From Diabrotica undecimpunctata (Eukaryota > Arthropoda > Insecta > Coleoptera > Chrysomelidae), in contig NC_092804.1 in the NCBI RefSeq assembly GCF_040954645.1, positions 94,394,362 to 94,458,361 of the forward strand: a stretch of DNA of 64,000 nt. Reading direction: 5' to 3'. The position numbers were made by a program, and so were the translations under genes. This document shows positions 1 through 10,229 of the stretch, piece after piece. The notes beneath the pieces are model-generated. The model saw nothing but the letters and a program-made list of their open reading frames with translations. It had not been told where the DNA came from and made no database searches. The stretch's first letter is position 1. Every line of letters begins with the position of its first letter.

Positions 1-359
1 TTGATCATGACCAATAAACGGAATCAAATCCATAAAAAAAATTACAACATTCTTTCCAACCTGGCAAAACAAGTAAGCAAAATGAGAACATAGGTTATAC
101 AACACATAAACATATAGCACAGTATAGTAGCATTACAATATTTAGTTCCATACCAGTGCAACATCTAATATAAGTAAACACTCTAATGGCCTTAATAATT
201 TTAACTTATTATAAACAGATACTAATCAAAGTATAAGCTGTAGGTATACCAAATCTGGTGATTACCTAATAACAAAAATCTAAGAAAATACCAAAGCGTA
301 ACCAAACCGAGACAAAACAATAACAATCAAAGGAATAGGTTAGCTTAATAGACATTAAG

Positions 360-1719
360 TTAATCTTCCTCTGAAGATGAAGATGTTGCCTCATCTGTTG
401 TATTATCAGGGAGTAAATCCTTTATATGAAATTGACCAATTCGTCTATTTGTCGAATTGTCTTTTAATTCATATACTAAAGGAGATATTACCCTAACGAC
501 AGTACAGGGAACATATTTCTGACAAAACTTAGCAGAAATGGCATCACCTTTATTTGATTTTACAAAATTCCGTTTCAAAACTCGATCGCCCACAAAAAAT
601 CGCAAATCTCGTTTCCTCAAATTATACTGATGCTGATTTCTACGGTAAGAAGCTTTCAACTTCTTCCTAATGTCAGCGAATATTGGAGGTAAGTTTTGGA
701 GATCTTCCATACGGTGAAGTTTCTCAGAAATTCAAGGAAGAGTTGTTGAATTTTCAGAAATTAAACCGAAATAATCACCTGACAATGGAACATGCCTACC
801 AAAATTAACATAAGCTGGAGAGCACTGAGTGATTTCATGAACAGAAGTTCGAATGGCTTGAGCAACTGAATGAATGTACTGATCCCAAGCTCTATGATCA
901 GTGTAAGTGTAAGATCGAAGAGCAGTAACAATGCTACGATTTACACGTTCAGTGTGGTTAGCTTGCGGATGATAAGCTGCATTGTAGAATATCTTTAGGA
1001 CCTTATATTTACTTAAAAGATCTTTAAAGGCTTTAGAAATAAATTGTGGACCATTATCACATGATACTATTTGGGGAATACCAAATAGTAAGAACACTTG
1101 CTCCTCTAAGAACTTTAAAATAGCTGAAGTTGTAGCCTTACGAAGAGGGCAAACTAAAGGAAATTTGGTGAAGTAATCTACAACTACCAAGCAATATGTA
1201 TTACCTAAATAACTACGTGGATACGGTCCAATAAGGTCTAAAGAGATTATTTGCCAAGGAAAATTAATGTTCCTAAACGAACCCATTAATCCAGCTTGAG
1301 GTAGGTTACTCGGCTTGCATGTTGCACAAACTCTACATCTAGAGATGTATTTCTTAACTGAGTTGCGCAGACCAGGCCAGTAATATAACTCAGCTATTTT
1401 ACTAAATGTTTTATAAAACCCAAAGTGACCTGATGCCACATCATCATGAAAAGTTCTCAAGACTTCATCCCTATTTGCTGTTGGGACTCTACCTTGAAAT
1501 CAGGATATCTAGTAGGTTCTTGGGTGACATTATGAATCATCTTTCGATACCAATTATCTGGAGATAAAGTGGACAGATCTAAAAGATTGATATCGAATGT
1601 ACGTGACAACGCATCTGCAACCACAACACCATTGGCTTTGCGATGAACAATATTATAATCAAAGACAGAAAGCCTACAAATTCAACGGGACAAACGTTGT
1701 GACGGATTTTTCATGGAAT
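360..1719 (-). pseudogene. Gypsy Pol, C-terminal part: RNase H tail and integrase (broken)
   Basis: The minus strand encodes the end of the RNase H connection and the integrase of the outer element. The N-terminal zinc-binding part includes a GHFGFYKT segment and the cysteine pair in RCRVCATC. The catalytic core shows SLDLIGPY, a second Asp in SCDNGPQF, and the Glu of TERVNR in YHPQANHTERVNR. A chromo-like C-terminal segment (360-710) ends in an acidic SSSSEED tail. Defects visible: a TGA at 1682-1684 and another at 732-734, both where Trp is expected, and a frameshift near 1480-1490. The last two integrase blocks share one frame, so only the TGA separates them. The protein is family-typical and inactive as it stands. 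Confidence 0.85.
1716..1719. repeat. Target site duplication, left copy (GAAT)
   Basis: GAAT directly precedes the 5' LTR of the inner element. The same four bases follow the 3' LTR at 8089-8092. A 4-bp duplication fits Ty3/gypsy integrases, although many gypsy-group elements give 4-6 bp. Confidence 0.8.
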
Positions 1720-2136
1720 TGTTACGTAAAAAGATGAGTCATAGTTTTAACCTGTAAACATGTTTTTATTCACATGCTTATGTTTTAGATTTTACGAGAG
1801 GCTTCTATTTACCTGAACGACCTTCCAGAAAAAGGTCGAACCGATGCGAGGGAAATCCAGTTTGCCTTTACCGTTTCGCCGTCTACTCAAGAATGTTTTG
1901 GACTTTTCGAGATAACGGCGATTTATGTATAAAAATAAAACATTTTTATATGGAGGAACAGTTAAGTCTGAAGACTCGCGGTCGCGAATTTAATTGTACC
2001 GTTCGGATACATAAATTATGTAATTATTAATCAAATAAATTGTTGATATAAATTATCGTGCTTTTCAATAAATTAAAATAAGGACCTTTTGATAAAGACA
2101 TTATAAATTAAATAGACATAACTAAATATCATTTCA
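1720..2136 (+). repeat. 5' LTR of inner gypsy element
   Basis: Starts TGTTACGTAAAAA and ends CATTTCA (TG...CA). It is nearly identical to 7672-8088. It contains an AATAAA-like run (tataaaaataaaac near 1929-1945) and several AT-rich stretches that could serve as promoter or polyadenylation signals, but I cannot place the R region. Confidence 0.92.
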
Positions 2137-2137
2137 A

Positions 2138-2155
2138 TGGTGTCGGAAGTGAAAT
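2138..2155 (+). promoter_or_regulatory. Primer-binding site of inner gypsy element
   Basis: TGGTGTCGGAAGTG begins one base after the 5' LTR. TGG pairs with the CCA end of a tRNA, which is the usual start of minus-strand synthesis in LTR elements. I could not decide which tRNA it matches. Confidence 0.65.
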
Positions 2156-2225
2156 AAAAGTAAATTAGACTTATAGTAATCATAACAAGTATTGTTCCGA
2201 AGTGAATATAAAATAAATTGTGAAA

Positions 2226-3590
2226 ATGGCTACGATTTATGAGCTGACAGTGATTAATTTAAGAAGACATCTAGAAGACAGCGAATTAGCTTCTACCGGA
2301 AAAAAGGCTGAGTTAGTCCAACGACTAAAGAACGCTTTGCTAGAAGAAGGACTAGATCCAGAGACTTATATATTTGAAGATGCTGTCCTCTCGTCGATTT
2401 CGAAAGTTTCTGGTGACATCGCATCATTAGAGAACAAAGTTTCCGGTGACATCGCATCATTAGAGAACAAAGTTTCTGGTGACATCGCATCATTAGAGAA
2501 CAAAGTTTCTGACGATATTTCGAAAGTTTCTTCTGATGTAGCCAAAGTTTCTGGTGACATCGCGTCATTAGAAAACTAAGTTTCTAACGAGATTTCGTCC
2601 CTAGAAAGCAAAGTTTCTGCTAACATCTCTTCGGAAATCTCTAAAGTCACTTCTGAGATGTCTGCCCTCGACGATAGAATATCTTCGTTAAAAAACCAAG
2701 TTGCTGCCGATATGTCGGCCTTCGAAGAAAAGATGAAAGAGATGGAAAAGAAGCTGGAGGAAACAGGGACAACAGAGAGAGGAAACAATCCAATTACAGC
2801 AGAGACAAAAGAAGACGAAACAAAATGTAAGTTGGAGATACGGCCGAAATTTGAAGGAAGTGGAGGTTCTATTCATGTTAAAGTCCCAACTTTCGACGGA
2901 AAATCATCATGGAACAACTACATGAAACAGTTTGAATCACCTGCAAGAGCAAATGGATGGTCTGAAAAAGAAAAGGCTGTAAACCTGACTATCGCTCTTC
3001 AGGAGATGCCTTAGATGTGCTGCAGACCATAGCCGTAGAGGAGACCGATGATTTCGAACAACTCAAGAAGAGGCTAAATATGCGATATGGCCACGAACAT
3101 TTGGAGCATGTATATCAGTCACAGCTTAAAAATCGTAGACAGAAGAAAGATGAGGCTCTTTAAGAATACGAGGTAGCTATTGCCAGATTAGTACGATACG
3201 CTTATCCAACAGCTCCCGAAGACATGATGGAAAAATTGGCCGTTCAAACGTTTATTGATGGTCTTCGTGATCATGAAATGCAGAGAACACTACGATTAGC
3301 TCGTCACAAGACGCTGGTTGATGTCTTATCCGCCGCCCTCGAATACGAGTCAGCTACGCAGGCCTCTGGAGGATACAGTAAAGTTAGGACTGTAAAAGAG
3401 GAAGGAGATGAAGATAAACTTGACCAGCTCGTTAATATGATGAAAATTATTACATGCAAGAAAACGAAGACCATAAAATCAAGAAACTCACCATCAGGAA
3501 AACCAGAACGAGTCGGCTTTAGGGGAGTAGCTTCGACCCGGAACTTTTCCAAAGACCCTCTTATACTAATAGCTTCTTTGAAATGTCGTG
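2226..3590 (+). pseudogene. Gag of inner gypsy element: SAP-like domain, 11-residue repeats, capsid (broken)
   Basis: The ATG at 2226 opens a Gag whose first 45 residues read as a SAP-type DNA-binding fold (LTVINLRRHLEDSEL, then GKKAELVQRLKNAL). Three 33-bp repeats (2403-2501) then encode KVSGDIASLEN units, likely a coiled coil. An AAA-to-TAA change stops the frame at 2577. It continues in the same frame to about 3000, where one base is missing (GDALDVLQ follows in the next frame). A further TAA lies near 3162. The capsid-like part (RYGHEHLEHVYQSQL, LAVQTFIDGL) is family-typical. No CX2CX4HX4C knuckle is seen before the protease, so the nucleocapsid is lost or very divergent. Confidence 0.8.
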
Positions 3591-3591
3591 A

Positions 3592-5622
3592 AGATAGTGT
3601 ATATGTAGATGGAGAAATAAATGGTAAAAGACATACGTTGTTGGTGGATACCGGAGCGACCAGAACCATTATACGCCCGACAGTTATAAACAGCCGAAAG
3701 AAACTGTTACCAACGAGGTTGCGACTTCGGACCGCTACAGGTGAAAATGCCAACATTCATGGAGAAATCCAGGTACAATTGGGAATTGGAGCAGAAAAGT
3801 TTGTCCATACTGTTATAGTTGCTGACATCGAAGAGGATGTTATATTAGGAATGGACGTAATGAATATGCATGGATTCCAATTGGATTTTAAGAATAAGGT
3901 AATCAAAGTTGGCAACGAGGAAGTATTTCTCCATCCACATAATGACAACACTGTGCAAGCAGCCATTAAAGAAGATACAGTCGTGCCTGCGAGAAGCGAA
4001 ACGATCGTAGTAGCGCGGCTACAGGGAATTGTGGACGAAGGGAGACCTGTTATGATGGAGCCTTGGAACCACGATGATGAGGTTGGCCGTGGAATCATAA
4101 TTGGAAAGGAATTGGTGACTTTGGCTAAGGAAATTCCTGTGAGGCTAATCAATGTCAATGACTACCCAGTGACCATCAAGAAAGAGACAAAAGTAGGAAC
4201 TTGTGTACCTGTGACATCCATAATCCGTCAGGCGACATCTGATAATTCCAACGACAAATTCGACCAAATGGTTGCAGTTGCAGGACAGTCTCTAAATCAG
4301 ATGGAGAAAAGGAAATTAAGGGAATTTCTTCGGCAGTATCGTGATATTTTCGTACCGAAAGGAGGAAAGACGGGAAGAACTACCGTTGTTAAGCATAAAA
4401 TTGATACTGGTAATGCTAAGCCAATTCGTCAAACAGCTCGACGATTACTACAGGCGAAAAGAGAGGAAGCTGAAACGATTGTTCAGGAAATGAAGAAAGA
4501 CGGGGTGATAGAACCTTCTACGAGCCCATGGGTCTCTCCGGTGGTCCTGGTTAAGAAGAAAGACGGAACGACGAGGTTCTGTGTGGATTACCGTTTGCTG
4601 AACAACGTTACCAAGAAAGATAGTTATCCTCTGCCTCGGATCGATGACACATTGGACACATTGGCTGGAAGTAAATTGTTTTCTACTTTAGATTTGAAGT
4701 CTGGATACTGGCAGGTAGAAATGGACCCAGTAGATGAAGAAAAGACAGCCTTCACCACAGGATCTGGATTGTGGCAATTCAACGTTATGCCATTTGGACT
4801 TTGTAATGCTCCTGCGACATTTGAGAGGCTTATGGAAAATGTGTTGAGAGGGTTATCTTGGAAAACATGCCTGGTTTATTTCGATGACATAATCGTCTTG
4901 GGGGAGACATTCGAAGATCATTTGAGGAATTTAGAAAACGTTTTTAATCGACTTAAAGCTGCCCAATTGATGCTAAACCCCAAGAAGTGCCAGCTATTTC
5001 AAGGTAAAGTCAATTATCTGGGTCATATAGTCAGTAAAGAAGGAGTGGCCGTGGATAAGGGAAAAATCGATTCCATTAAGGAATGGCCAAAACCAACTGA
5101 CAAACATCAAGTGAGAAGTTTTCTTGGACTATGTACTTACTACCGGAGGTTTATTAAGAAGTTTGCAGATATCGCTAAGCCATTAACGCGACTTACAGAG
5201 GAAGCAAGAGAATACCGCTGGGATACAGACTGCCAAAATGCCTTTGAGACCTTAAAAAAACATCTAATAACAGCACCAATTTTAGGGTATCCACTGCCAG
5301 AAGGAGAGTTCATCTTAGATACGGATGCAAGTAATGTGGGAATTGGAGGAGTGCTGTCTCAGATTCAAGGAAGACAGGAACGAGTCCTCGGATATTTTAG
5401 TAAAGTTCTTTCAAAACCTGAGCGGAATTATTGCGTCACGAGAAGAGAACTTCTAGCAGTAGTTAAATCAGTAGAGCACTTCTATCAATACCTCTATGGC
5501 AGAAAGTTTCTAATCCGAACCGACCATGCCGCCCTTAAGTGGTTGATGCAGTTTAAGAATCCAGAGGGTCAGATAGCCAGGTGGATCGAACGACGAGTTA
5601 GCCACAGAAACGCTGTGGCCAT
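3592..5622 (+). pseudogene. Protease, reverse transcriptase and RNase H of inner gypsy Pol
   Basis: One open frame from 3224 covers these domains. The aspartic protease site LLVDTGA lies near 3640-3660, with an ILGMD second motif. Reverse transcriptase follows with FCVDYR, LFSTLDLKSGYWQ, MPFGLCNAP and the catalytic YFDD box (about 4877-4888). RNase H shows FILDTDAS, the RRELLAVV helix and RTDHAALKW. The link after WIER is about ten residues shorter than usual for the family, and one base shift near 5622 moves the reading into the frame of the integrase, so the domains are no longer fused in this copy. Confidence 0.9.
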
Positions 5623-5623
5623 G

Positions 5624-7709
5624 CCCAGCAGAGTGTTCCCACTGCAACAAAACGGAATCCAAGGAAGCAGCAGTGCTAAGAACGACGATTGTCAACGACG
5701 ACTGGACGCCTACTAAGATAAGGGAAGAACAAGAGAGAGATCCAGTTATACAGAAAATCCGAAAATGGAAAGAGGAAAACCGTCGACCACCTTGGCAGGA
5801 AATATCAAATCTATGCTCAGTAGTTAAGACGTATTGGGCCCAGTGGGACTCATTTATCATCGATGATGGCTTGCTCAAACGAGTCCTGGAAAATGATGAC
5901 GGTTCAGAGAAGAGAAGACAGTTGGTGATCCCAAAGAGCAGAATAGCCGAAGTACTTCGTCAGTTACACGACAGTCCATCGGGAGGGCATTTTGGTGTAA
6001 GGAAAACCCTTCAGCGAATTCGGGAACGGTTTTATTGGATGAACAGTTCCGACGACGTAAAAGACTGGTGTAAGAAATGTACTATTTGTGCTACGAGTAA
6101 CGGGCCTCACCGAAAAAGGAGAGCTCCTATGAGACAATATAATGTTGGAAGCCCGTTTGAAAGAATAGCTTTGGACATTGCAGGGCCATTTCCAGAAAGT
6201 GAAAATGGGGGCAAGTACATGTTGGTAGTAATGGATTACTTCACTAAGTGGGTCGAGATTTACGCACTTCCAGACCAGAAGGCCACCACCGTTGCAGATA
6301 AGTTGATCCAAGAATATATCAGTCGATTTGGAGTGCCTTTGGAGATACATAGTGACCAAGGCAGGAACTTTGAAAGCGATCTATTCCAAGGAATATGTGA
6401 TAGACTAGGCATGAAGAAAACAAGAACTACCGCGTATCATCCGCAATCGGATGGTATGGTAGAACGAATGAATAGGACATTTGGCAAGTATTTGACAAAG
6501 ATGGTATCCGATCATCAGCGAGACTGGGACCAATACCTTCCGTTCTTCACAATGGCCTACAGATCTGCTGTTAACGAATCAACAGGCCAGACACCAGTCA
6601 AAGTCCTATTCGGACGCGAAATGCGACTACCTTGTGATCTCGAGTTTGGATGTCGACCTGGAGAAGATGTAGCAGGTGAAGATTATGTGATCGAATTACG
6701 AAGAAGAATGGACGATGTACATGAGTTGGTCCGTTCCCACCTTCAGATCGCTAGCGACCGAATGAAGAAACGGTACGATACACAAGCCGAAAAGGGTTGC
6801 TTTAAGAAGAACGACAAAGTATGGCTGTATAATCCCAAGAAGCGAAAAGGTTGTTCTCCCAAATTGCAGCAGTTTTGGGAAGGTCCATACCTCATTATGG
6901 AGAAGATCAACGATGTCATCTACCGAATAAGCAAGATTCCGAGGGGAAAGCCGATGATAGTACACCATAACCGGTTGGCATCTTTCGAAGGTGACCACGA
7001 CGTAGATGGAGAAGTGGAAGTAAACCAAGTCCACGATGTGTCTGACCTCACGTTTGAGGAATTCATGGGTGCCTATGGAGGTACCGGTAAAGCGAGACAT
7101 GGTGTTACCACTGAAGAAAAGCAAGATCTACTCGCGCTCCCCGATGACTACTCGCTGGCCCTTACCATCCCGGCCAGTATCAAAGACGCGCCAGGGTTGA
7201 CATCCGTCTTTCGAAGGAAGTTTGGTCGAGTTCTAGAACTTCAATACCAGGTGCCAGCTCCCGGTAAAACCTTGAAACTCCAAGATGTATCACGTTACCT
7301 TTTCTACCTGGTAACAAAAGACACTGCCCGTGACCAACCTACCTACCGAGATGTATGGGAAGCCTTACTTCAATTGAGAGAGCACGTACTAGAGTCCGAC
7401 GTGCAAAAGTTAGCCATGCCAAAGTTGGAGTGCCTCCAATTAGATTGGAGGGTTATCCGAAATATGGTGGAGGAGATCTTTAAAGACACCGAAGTCCAGG
7501 TGTTAGTCTGTTGCAATCCGCATAGTTACTGGTGCGGAGAGAAAACCGTCCCTTGTCATTTTTATACAACTGGAAGTTGTAAAAGAGGGTCCAGTTGCCG
7601 ATACCAGCATACCGTTCCAGTTCTAGTCCCGACAAGGTTCCAGGAGGAACCATCTTTTGAGAGGGGGGCAATGTTACGTAAAAATATGAGTCATAGTTTT
7701 AACCTGTAA
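5624..7709 (+). pseudogene. Integrase with C-terminal macro-like segment and CCCH zinc finger (inner gypsy Pol)
   Basis: The frame is open from about 5624 to the TAA at 7707-7709. I number residues from the Met at 5673. The HHCC zinc domain uses H99, H106, C136 and C139. The catalytic triad is D168, D228, E264, a perfect DD35E spacing. A GPYLIM/RISK chromo-like C-terminal part follows. Residues about 491-615 resemble the macro domain of OARD1/TARG1-type ADP-ribose hydrolases: FRRKFGRVLEL, RYLFYLVTK, PTYRDVWEALLQLREH and KLAMP match in order. Residues 628-646 form C-X7-C-X5-C-X3-H, a CCCH finger. The stop codon lies 36 bases inside the 3' LTR. Only the upstream frameshift separates this part from the rest of Pol. 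The macro assignment is from remembered family features, not a search. Confidence 0.85.
7661..7671 (+). promoter_or_regulatory. Polypurine tract of inner gypsy element
   Basis: GAGGGGGGCAA sits directly before the TG of the 3' LTR, as expected for the plus-strand primer. It lies inside the Pol reading frame, which continues into the LTR. Confidence 0.8.
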
Positions 7710-8088
7710 ACATGTTTTTATTCACATGCTTATGTTTTAGATTTTACGAGAGGCTTCTATTTACCTGAACGACCTTCCAGAAAAAGGTCGAACCGATGCG
7801 AGGGAAATCCAGTTTGCCTTTACCGTTTCGCCGTCTACTCAAGAATGTTTTGGACTTTTCGAGATAACGGCGATTTATGTATAAAAATAAAACATTTTTA
7901 TATGGAGGAACAGTTAAGTCTGAAGACTCGCGGTCGCGAATTTAATTGTACCGTTTGGATACATAAATTATGTAATTATTAATCAAATAAATTGTTGATA
8001 TAAATTATCGTGCTTTTCAAAAAATTAAAATAAGGACCTTTTGATAAAGACATTATAAATTAAATAGACATAACTAAATATCATTTCA
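7672..8088 (+). repeat. 3' LTR of inner gypsy element
   Basis: The 417-bp LTR is the same length as the 5' copy, with three substitutions. It is followed by GAAT (8089-8092), the second copy of the target duplication. The last 36 coding bases of Pol and its stop lie at its start. Confidence 0.92.
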
Positions 8089-8092
8089 GAAT

Positions 8093-10229
8093 GTAACCAT
8101 AATAAAGAACTATGATCTGTGATCATAGTAAACTTACGACCCTCAAGATAGTACCGAAAGGCATCAAGACCATGGATAATTGCAAGAAGTTCTCTCTCTG
8201 TGGTGGAATAATTTTTCTGTGCTTTATTGAGCTTTTTGCTGGTATAAGCTATTGGATGTTCCGAACCATCCTTCATTTGAAATAGTACACCACCTGAAGC
8301 AGTGTTGGAACAATCTGTCATGAGATAGAAATGCCCTTTAAAATTCGGAGATGTCATGACAGGTGCACTAGTAAGAGCTTCTTTTATACGCCGGAAAGCA
8401 TCATCGGCTTCTGAAGTCCATGTAATAGTTTGGCCTTTTTTCCTATTTTTAAGGAGATCTGTAAGTGGGGACAACAAAGTAGAATAAGACGGCACAAACC
8501 GACGATAATATCCACACATGCCTAATATCCTACGGACTTGGGTAGTAGTCTTAGGTATAGGAAAATCCTTGATAGCAGTAACTTTATCAGGATCAGTCCT
8601 TAAAACTTTACTATCGACTACATATCCTAAAAATTTAAGACTAGGACGACAAAACTGACATTTATCTAAATTAATAGTTAAATTAGCCTCTTTGAGACGT
8701 AAAAACAACTTATCCAAAATTTCCATATGAAGAGAAAAATCAGGAGTGACAACCAAAATGTCATCCAAATAATAAAAAACATAGGGCTCTAACTGAGGCC
8801 CAATGACTAAGTCCATCAGACGACACATTGTCTGAGGAGCTGAAACAAGACCAAAAGGCATAGTGACAAACTGAAATAATCCTTTCCCACTAACTGCAAA
8901 TGCTGTATACTTTTTACTTTCCTCACTTAAAGGAATTTGTAAAAAAGCTTTAGATAGGTCGATAGAAGAAATATACCTAGCATTCTGGAGTTTACTTAGA
9001 ATGACGTCTATTCGGGGAATAGGATAAGCATCCCGATTTGTAGTAATATTATTCAACTTTCGACCATCGAAGCAAACCCTAAAAGATCCATCCTTTTTCT
9101 TGGTTAACCACAAAGGATTACAGTAAGAAGACGTGGAAGGTTCAATGATCTTCAGCTCTAACATGGAATCAATTTCCTTTTCCAAGTCAACTTGCCAAAC
9201 CTGCGGAATAGGATACTGGTATTGTCGAAAAGGTATGGTATCTCCCACCTCTATAGTGTGAGATATTAAGGATGTACGACCTAACTTGTCTTTCGACGAA
9301 AGAGTTATAAATTTAGAGATCACATTCTCTAATTGCCTTTGTTCGGAACTAGATAAACTAGTAAAATCCTGAATAGCACTAAGTAAGGACAGATTAAATT
9401 CAGAAATAGAAAAGGAAAAATTTGAGCAATTCAGTGTTCTATTAAAAACATTTAAGAAATCCATACCTAAAATTATGGAATTCTGAACTGAAGGAATGAT
9501 ATAGAATGTAATTTGCTTACATAAATCTGCTACTGTGATTTCGGTTTCAAATTTGCCTGTAATAGACTGAACTGTACCATCTGCAGTAGACACTTGCAGA
9601 GAAGAAATGGGCATAATGGAAACCTCAGCATTTTTCAGTAAAGCTAATGAATGTGAACCTATCACAGAAATGTTCGAGCCACTATCTAAAAGAGCTAAGC
9701 AAGATTGTCCTAAAATCTTAATAGGAAGATAAGGTCTATTATCATTATGTTTTCTCACTAATAACGAATTCAAATCAAAACAATCATTATCTGATTGGTC
9801 AAAAATTTTAAATGGTACTAAACTAAACTTATTATCTCTACTAACACAATCAGAGGATACGATAGGCAAACAAGAATAATCAGAAATAAAAGAATCCTCC
9901 TGAATTGTGGTAGACTCTGGTATACATACAGGAACTAGTACACTGCTACTATTATGTTTATTACTAAAATTTGGGGAGATATTTGGGGAAGATAATCTAT
10001 GCAAACCAAATGTATTATATTGAGAAGTTACTTCTTGGAATGACTTGGTGTGGTGTGTGTTGGTTTTTTGGGGAAAACCCCTTTCCCTTTCCGACTGGAA
10101 GACGGGTTTGGGTGGCTTGACGTGGTTGGACCAGTGACTTCGCTTGATGTAACGGTTTGATTCCCTGATAGGGGTGTGGACCGAGAAACGCTCAGGGGAC
10201 GGACCTCCGATCGTTCGTTTCCCGAACAC
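8093..10229 (-). pseudogene. Gypsy Pol, N-terminal part: protease, reverse transcriptase, RNase H (outer element)
   Basis: The minus strand is open from 10229 to the inner element. After an N-terminal linker, the protease site ALLDSGSNIS lies near 9690. Reverse transcriptase shows VCFDGRKLN, ISSIDLSKAFLQ, MPFGLVSAP and the YLDD box near 8764-8775. RNase H shows YLMTDCSN, TTERELLAI and ITDHSSLLWL. The reading leaves family sequence at 8093, where the inner LTR begins; the remaining 20 or so residues in frame are LTR sequence. The frame overlaps gag by about 200 bases and is in the -1 frame relative to it, consistent with -1 frameshift expression of Pol. No stop is seen in this half. Confidence 0.9.

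Larger units (their letters stand above)
1..1719 (-). mobile_element. Left part of split Ty3/gypsy element (outer element)
   Basis: This is the 3' half of a minus-strand Ty3/gypsy retrotransposon whose 5' half lies at 8089-11473. The two halves were separated by insertion of the younger element at 1720-8088. The RNase H reading breaks off at 8093 and resumes at 1719 with matching family sequence, and GAAT is duplicated on both sides. Bases 1-359 follow the Pol stop and should hold the 3' untranslated region or LTR. I compared them with 11474-11800 by eye and found no matching LTR, so the outer 3' end may lie outside the window. Confidence 0.85.
1720..8088 (+). mobile_element. Young Ty3/gypsy retrotransposon with macro-like and CCCH domains in Pol (inner element)
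   Basis: A complete 6369-bp LTR element in plus orientation: 417-bp LTRs at 1720-2136 and 7672-8088, primer-binding site just after the 5' LTR, gag, PR-RT-RNase H, integrase, and a purine-rich tract before the 3' LTR. The LTRs differ at 3 sites (near positions 14, 280 and 340 of the LTR), about 0.7 percent, so the insertion is recent. GAAT flanks both ends. Gag has two stops and a 1-nt deletion, and Pol has a frameshift near 5622, so this copy is not autonomous. Gag and Pol appear to be one long reading frame apart from these lesions. Confidence 0.93.

Noticed and set aside
1..359. 3' LTR of outer gypsy element
   Set aside because: No match by eye to 11474-11809 and no TG...CA ends could be fixed.
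2403..2501. CRISPR-like array
   Set aside because: The 33-bp repeats are contiguous with no spacers and code for Gag; the genome is eukaryotic.
6696..7124. Minus-strand frames within the inner Pol
   Set aside because: Antisense to the integrase C-terminal region, which has clear family motifs.
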